From Beroe forskalii (Eukaryota > Ctenophora > Nuda > Beroida > Beroidae), in contig WFMF01000212.1 in assembly GCA_011033025.1 (NCBI GenBank), forward strand, positions 186,001-250,000: DNA of 64,000 bases, given 5' to 3'. The notes under the pieces were generated by a model. It was not told where the DNA came from. It did no database searches and was given only the letters and a program-made list of their open reading frames with translations. Made by a program: the position numbers and the translations under genes. Shown here piece by piece: positions 46,001-52,000 of this stretch; within the stretch, counting starts at the first letter, position 1, and the number at the start of each line of letters is the position of its first letter.

Positions 46001-49000
46001 AGAGTTCTCAGTTATTTAGAGTTCTGAGTCATTTAGAGTTCTGTGTTATTCAGAGTTCTCAGTTATTTCGAGTTCTGAGTTATGTAGCGTTCTGAGTTAT
46101 TTAGAGTTCTGATTTATGTAGAGTTCTGAGTTATTGAGAGTTCTGAGTAATTTAGAGTAACATGCTGGACAGAATTTATAACAAAGTAGTGATACAATAC
46201 CAAAGCATTTTATGAAATTCCAATACTTCGACTGGACAATTGGCAGGTTTTGGAGAATCATGCGTGTTACAATGTATAGGGTTTCTCATTACTCACCTCC
46301 TCATCCCTTGCAGATTATGGCACTGAAGCCACCTCAGCGAGAGAACGTGAGGGTGGCGTTAGCGGCTCACGATGCCTTCAGAGGAGAGCTCAGCTCCCAC
46401 CCCTCCCTTGTGGTGAGTTGACAGCCCCCCCCCCTCTCAGCTCCCACCCCTCCCTTGTGGTGAGTTGACAGCCCCCCCACCCCTCTCAGCTCCCACCCCT
46501 CCCTTGTGGTGAGTTGACAGCCCCCCCCTCAGCTCCCACCCCTCCCTTGTGGTGAGTTGACAGCCCCCCTCTCAGCTCCCACCCCTCCCTTGTGATGAGT
46601 TGACAGCCCCCCCCTCTCAGCTCCCACCCTCCCTTGTGGTGAGTTCACAGCCCCCCCCCTCTCAGCTCCCATCCCTCCCTTGTGGTGAGTTCATAGCCCC
46701 CCTCTCAGCTCCCACCCCTCCCTTGTGGTGAGTTGACAGCCCCCCCTCTCAGCTCCCACCCCTCCCTTGTGGTGAGTTGACAGACCCCCCTCTCTCAGCT
46801 CCCACCCCTCCCTCGTGGTGAGTTGACAGCCCCCCCTCTCAGTTCCCACCCCTCCCCTTGTGGTGAGTTGACAGCCCCCCCTCTCAGCTCCCACCCCTCC
46901 CTTGTGGTGAGTTGACAGCCCCCCTCTCAGCTCCCACCCCTCCCTTGTGGTGAGTTGACAGCCACCCCCTCAGCTCCCACCCTCCCTTGTGGTGAGTTGA
47001 TAGCCCCCCCCTCTCAGCTCCCACCCCTCCCTTGTGGTGAGTTGACAGCCCCCCCTCTCTCTCAGCTCCCACCCCTCCCTTGTGGTGAGTTCACAGCCCC
47101 CCCTCTCCCAGCTCCCACCCCTCCCTTGTGTGGTGAGTTGACAGCCCCCTCTCAGCTCCCACCCCTCCCTTGTGATGAGTTGACAGCCCCCCTCTCAGCT
47201 CCCACCCCTCCCTTGTGATGAGTTGACAGCCCCCCCTCAGCTCCCACCCCTCCCTTGTGGTGAGTTCACAGCCCCCCCCCTCTCAGCTCCCACCCCTCCC
47301 TTGTGGTGAGTTGACAGCCCCCCCTCTCAGTTCCCACCCCTCCCTTGTGGTGAGTTGACAGCCCCCTCTCAGCTCCCATCCCTCCCTTGTGGTGAGTTCA
47401 TAGCCCCCTCTCAGCTCCCACCCCTCCCTTGTGGTGAGTTGACAGCCCCCCCCCTCTCAGCTCCCATCCCTCCCTTGTGGTGAGTTGACAGCCCCCCCCC
47501 TCTCAGCTCCCACCCCTCCCTTGTGGTGAGTTGACAGCCCCCCCTCTCAGCTCCCACCCCTCCCTTGTGGTGAGTTGACAGCCCCCCCTCAGCTCCCACC
47601 CCTCCCTTGTGGTGAGTTGACAGCCCCCCCTCTCAGCTCCCACCCCTCCCTTGTGGTGGTGACAGCCCCCCTGACTCCCACCCCTCCCTTGTGATGAGTT
47701 GACAGCCCCCCCCCTCTCAGCTCCCACCCCTCCCTTGTGATGAGTTGACAGCCCCCCTCAGCTCCCACCGCTCCCTTGTGGTGAGTTCACAGCCCCCCCT
47801 CTCAGCTCCCACCCCTCCCTTGTGGTGAGTTCACAGCCCCCCCCTCAGCTCCCACCCCTCCCTTGTGGTGAGTTGACAGACCCCCCCTCTCAGCTCCCAC
47901 CCCTCCCTCGTGGTGAGTTGACAGCCCCCCTCTCAGTTCCCACCCCTCCCTTGTGGTGAGTTGACAGCCCCCCTCTCAGCTCCCACCCCTCCCTTGTGGT
48001 GAGTTCACAGCCCCCTCAGCTCCCACCCCTCCCTTGTGGTGAGTTGACAGCCCCCCCTCTCAGCTCCCACCCCTCCCTTGTGGTGAGTTGACAGCCCCCC
48101 CTCTCAGCCCCCTCCCTTGTGGTGAGTTGACAGCCCCCCTCTCAGCTCCCACCCCTCCCTTGTGTTGAGTTCACAGCCCCCCCTCTCTCAGTTCCCACCC
48201 CTCCCTTGTGGTGAGTTGCCCCCCCCCTCTCAGCTCCCACCCCTCCCTTGTGGTGAGTTGACAGCCCCCCCTCTCAGCTCCCACCCCTCCCTTGTGGTGA
48301 GTTGACAGCCCCCCTCTCAGCTCCCACCCCTCCCTTGTGGTGAGTTCACAGCCCCCCCCTCTCAGCTCCCACCCTCCCTTGTGGTGAGCTGACAGCCCCC
48401 CCTTCAGTTCCCACCCCTCCCTTGTGGTGAGTTCATAGCCCCCTCTCAGCTCCCACCTCCCTTGTGGTGAGTTGACAGCCCCCCCTCTCAGCTCCCATCC
48501 CTCCCTTGTGGTGAGTTGACAGCCCCCCCCTCCCCAGCCCCCCCCAGCTCCCACCCCTCCCTTGTGGTGAGTTGACAGCCCCCCTCTCAGCTCCCACCCC
48601 TCCCTTGTGGTGAGTTGACAGCCCCCCTCTCTCAGCTCCCACCCCTCCCTTGTGGTGAGTTGACAGCCCCCCTCTCAGCTCCCACCCTCCCTTGTGGTGA
48701 GTTGACAGCCCCCTCTCAGCTCCCACCCCTCCCTTGTGGTGAGTTGACAGCCCCCTCAGCTCCCACCCCTCCCTTGTGGTGAGTTGACAGCCCCCCCTCT
48801 CAGCTCCCACCCCTCCCTTGTGGTGAGTTGACAGCCCCCCCCTCTCAGCTCCCACCCCTCCCTTGTGGTGAGTTGACAGCCCCCCCTTCTCAGCTCCACC
48901 CCTCCCTTGTGGTGAGTTGACAGCCCCCCCCCTCTCAGCTCCCACCCCTCCCTTGTGATGAGTTGACAGCCCCCCTCAGCTCCCACCCCTCCCTTGTGAT

Positions 49001-52000
49001 GAGTTGACAGCCCCCCTCTCAGCTCCCACCCCTCCCTTGTGATGAGTTGACAGCCCCCCGCCCCACCCCTCCCTTGTGGTGAGTTCACAGCCCCCCTCTC
49101 AGCTCCCACCCCTCCCTTGTGATGAGTTGACAGCCCCCCTCTCAGCTCCCACCCCTCCCTTGTGGTGAGTTCACAGCCCCCCCCCTCAGCTCCCACCCCT
49201 CCCTTGTGGTGAGTTGACAGACCCCCCTCTCTCAGCTCCCACCCCTCCCTCGTGGTGAGTTGACAGCCCCCCCCCCCTCTCAGTTCCCACCCCTCCCTTG
49301 TGGTGAGTTGACAGCCCCCCCCTCTCAGCTCCCACCCCTCCCTTGTGGTGAGTTCACAGCCCCCCTCAGCTCCCCACCCCTCCCTTGTGGTGAGTTGACA
49401 GACCCCCTCTCTCTCAGCTCCCACCCCTCCCTCGTGGTGAGTTGACAGCCCCCCCTCTCAGTTCCCACCCTCCTTGTGGTGAGTTGACAGCCCCCCCCTC
49501 TCAGCTCCCACCCCTCCCTTGTGGTGAGTTCACAGCCCCCCCTCAGCTCCCACCCCTCCCTTGTGGTGAGTTGACAGCCCCCCTCTCAGCTCCCACCCCT
49601 CCCTTGTGGTGAGTTCACAGCCCCCCTCAGCTCCCACCCCTCCCTTGTGGTGAGTTGACAGCCCCCCTCAGCTCCCACCCTCCCTTGTGGTGAGTTGACA
49701 GCCCCCCTCAGCTCCCACCCTCCCTTGTGGTGAGTTCATAGCCCCCCTCTCAGCTCCCACCCCTCCCTTGTGGTGAGTTGACAGCCCCCCCTCTCAGCTC
49801 CCACCCCTCCCTTGTGGTGGTGACAGCCCCCCTCTCAGCTCCCACCCCTCCCTTGTGGTGAGTTGACAGCCCCCTCTCAGCTCCCACCCCTCCCTTGTGT
49901 TGAGTTCACAGCCCCCCTCTCAGTTCCCACCCCTCCCTTGTGGTGAGTTGACACCCCCCTCTCAGCTCCCACCCCTCCCTTGTGGTGGTTGACAGCCCCC
50001 CCCCTCTCAGCTCCCACCCCTCCCTTGCAGCCCCCCTCTCAGCTCCCACCCCTCCCCTTGTGGTGAGTTCACAGCCCCCCTCAGCTCCCACCCTCCCTTG
50101 TGGTGAGCTGACGCCCCCCCCTTCAGTTCCCACCCCTCCCTTGTGGTGAGTTCTGGCCCCCTCTCAGCCCCACCCTCCCTTGTGGTGAGTTGACAGCCCC
50201 CCTCTCAGCTCCCATCCCTCCCTTGTGGTGAGTTGACAGCCCCCCTCTCAGCTCCCACCCTCCCTTGTGGTGAGTTGACAGCCCCCCTCTCAGCTCCCAC
50301 CCCTCCCTTGTGGTGAGTTGACAGCCCCCCTCAGCTCCCACCCCTCCCTTGTGGTGAGTTGACAGCCCCCCCTCTCTCAGCTCCCACCCCTCCCTTGTGG
50401 TGAGTTGACAGCCCCCCTCTCAGCTCCCACCCCTCCCTTGTGGTGAGTTCACAGCCCCCCCCTCTCAGCTCCCACCCCTCCCTTGTGGTGAGTTCACAGC
50501 CCCCCTCAGCTCCCACCCCTCCCTTGTGGTGAGTTCACAGCCCCCCTCTCAGCTCCCACCCCTCCCTTGTGGTGAGTTGACAGCCCCCCCTCTCAGCTCC
50601 CACCCCTCCCTTGTGGTGAGTTGACAGCCCCCCTCTCAGCTCCCACCCCTCCCTTGTGGTGAGTTGACAGCCCCCCTCTCAGCTCCCACCCCTCCCTTGT
50701 GGTGAGTTGACAGCCCCCCTCTCAGCTCCCACCCCTCCCTTGTGGTGAGTTGACAGCCCCCCTCTCAGCTCCCACCCCTCCCTTGTGGTGAGTTCACAAA
50801 CCCCCTCTCAGCTCCCACCCCTCCCTTGTGGTGAGTTGACGGCCCCCCTCCCTCTCAGCTCCCACCCCTCCCTTGTGGTGAGTTGACAGCCCCCTCAGCT
50901 CCCACCCCTCCCTTGTGGTGAGTTGACAGCCCCCCCTCTCAGCTCCCACCCCTCCCTTGTGGTGAGTCCACACCCCCCTTCAATGAAATGTGACAGATCA
51001 CGGGTGCTCTCGATAGGTGGGGTTGAGCAATGGCATTATTTTGGATTTGAATAATCGATAATCGCGTAATTTTGTGCGTGGGGGGCGGGTCAACAGAAGT
51101 TTATTGAACCCCTTACTCAATTTTTGCTTCCTCAATTACTGTCGCAGATGCTGAAGCACTTTGTTCCTGGAATTTTCGTGAAGTCTAAGGTTTGCGTTCA
51201 TTTTCTTAGGATTTATGTCCTAATGAGGAGATCATCTAATATTCCGTTACTGTCTCGGGCCTAAACTATGACTGAAATTCTGAATTTGATTCGTCGCGGG
51301 TTAACAGTTACATCTTTAATAATTTAAACCACGATTATTCTAATACACTATAGACAGTTATTTAGCTGAAGTGTTTACTGCACCCTCCACGATGTTACAG
51401 CTGAGATCTATGGACACCGGTCTAGTCTCAAAAGTCGCATAAATTAAGGTCTGGTTATTTAACGATTCTCTAGGAAACAGGGCGGTTGAATGTGACACAA
51501 TCACCATGGCTAACCTTGTTGATTGGATGCCGTCAAAGCACCTAATTCTCACACAAACCCCCTTCAATAATCCCACTCACTCTGTGACTATACTCGTTAG
51601 ACCCCTCTCAGGACACCGCTCTGTTCACGATACCCGGTCAGTGATCCCATTCAGGTTTAATAAAGCTGGGTTAATATTGTCACTCAGTGATCATATGTAC
51701 GCTGGTTATGGATCGTGCTGGTTTTATTCAAAGATATATTTCATGATAATAGTGGTTTAAGAATGTGCGGTTCAAGGGACTGCAAACCTAATATATTGCC
51801 GAGTTTGAAGGCGATATCATGAAACTCAATGGTAAAAAGACGAAGTAAGACTGTCAATACTTTTTGTGCCTCTTCCTTCTCGACAAACTTGAGCACTTAT
51901 AGTTCCAGACGAGGTTACAATATCAGCTTGTTCCGAATTAAAAAGCTCTCAATTTAAAGATGAGGCTCAAATTATCAAAAAAATCTGCCACATCTATAAT

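Noticed and set aside
46691-50516. ORFs of up to 222 codons on the minus strand (WELRGGCQLTTREG type)
   Set aside because: Direct translation of the exon 18 donor minisatellite. Frame shifts with each C-run change, with no evidence of a gene.
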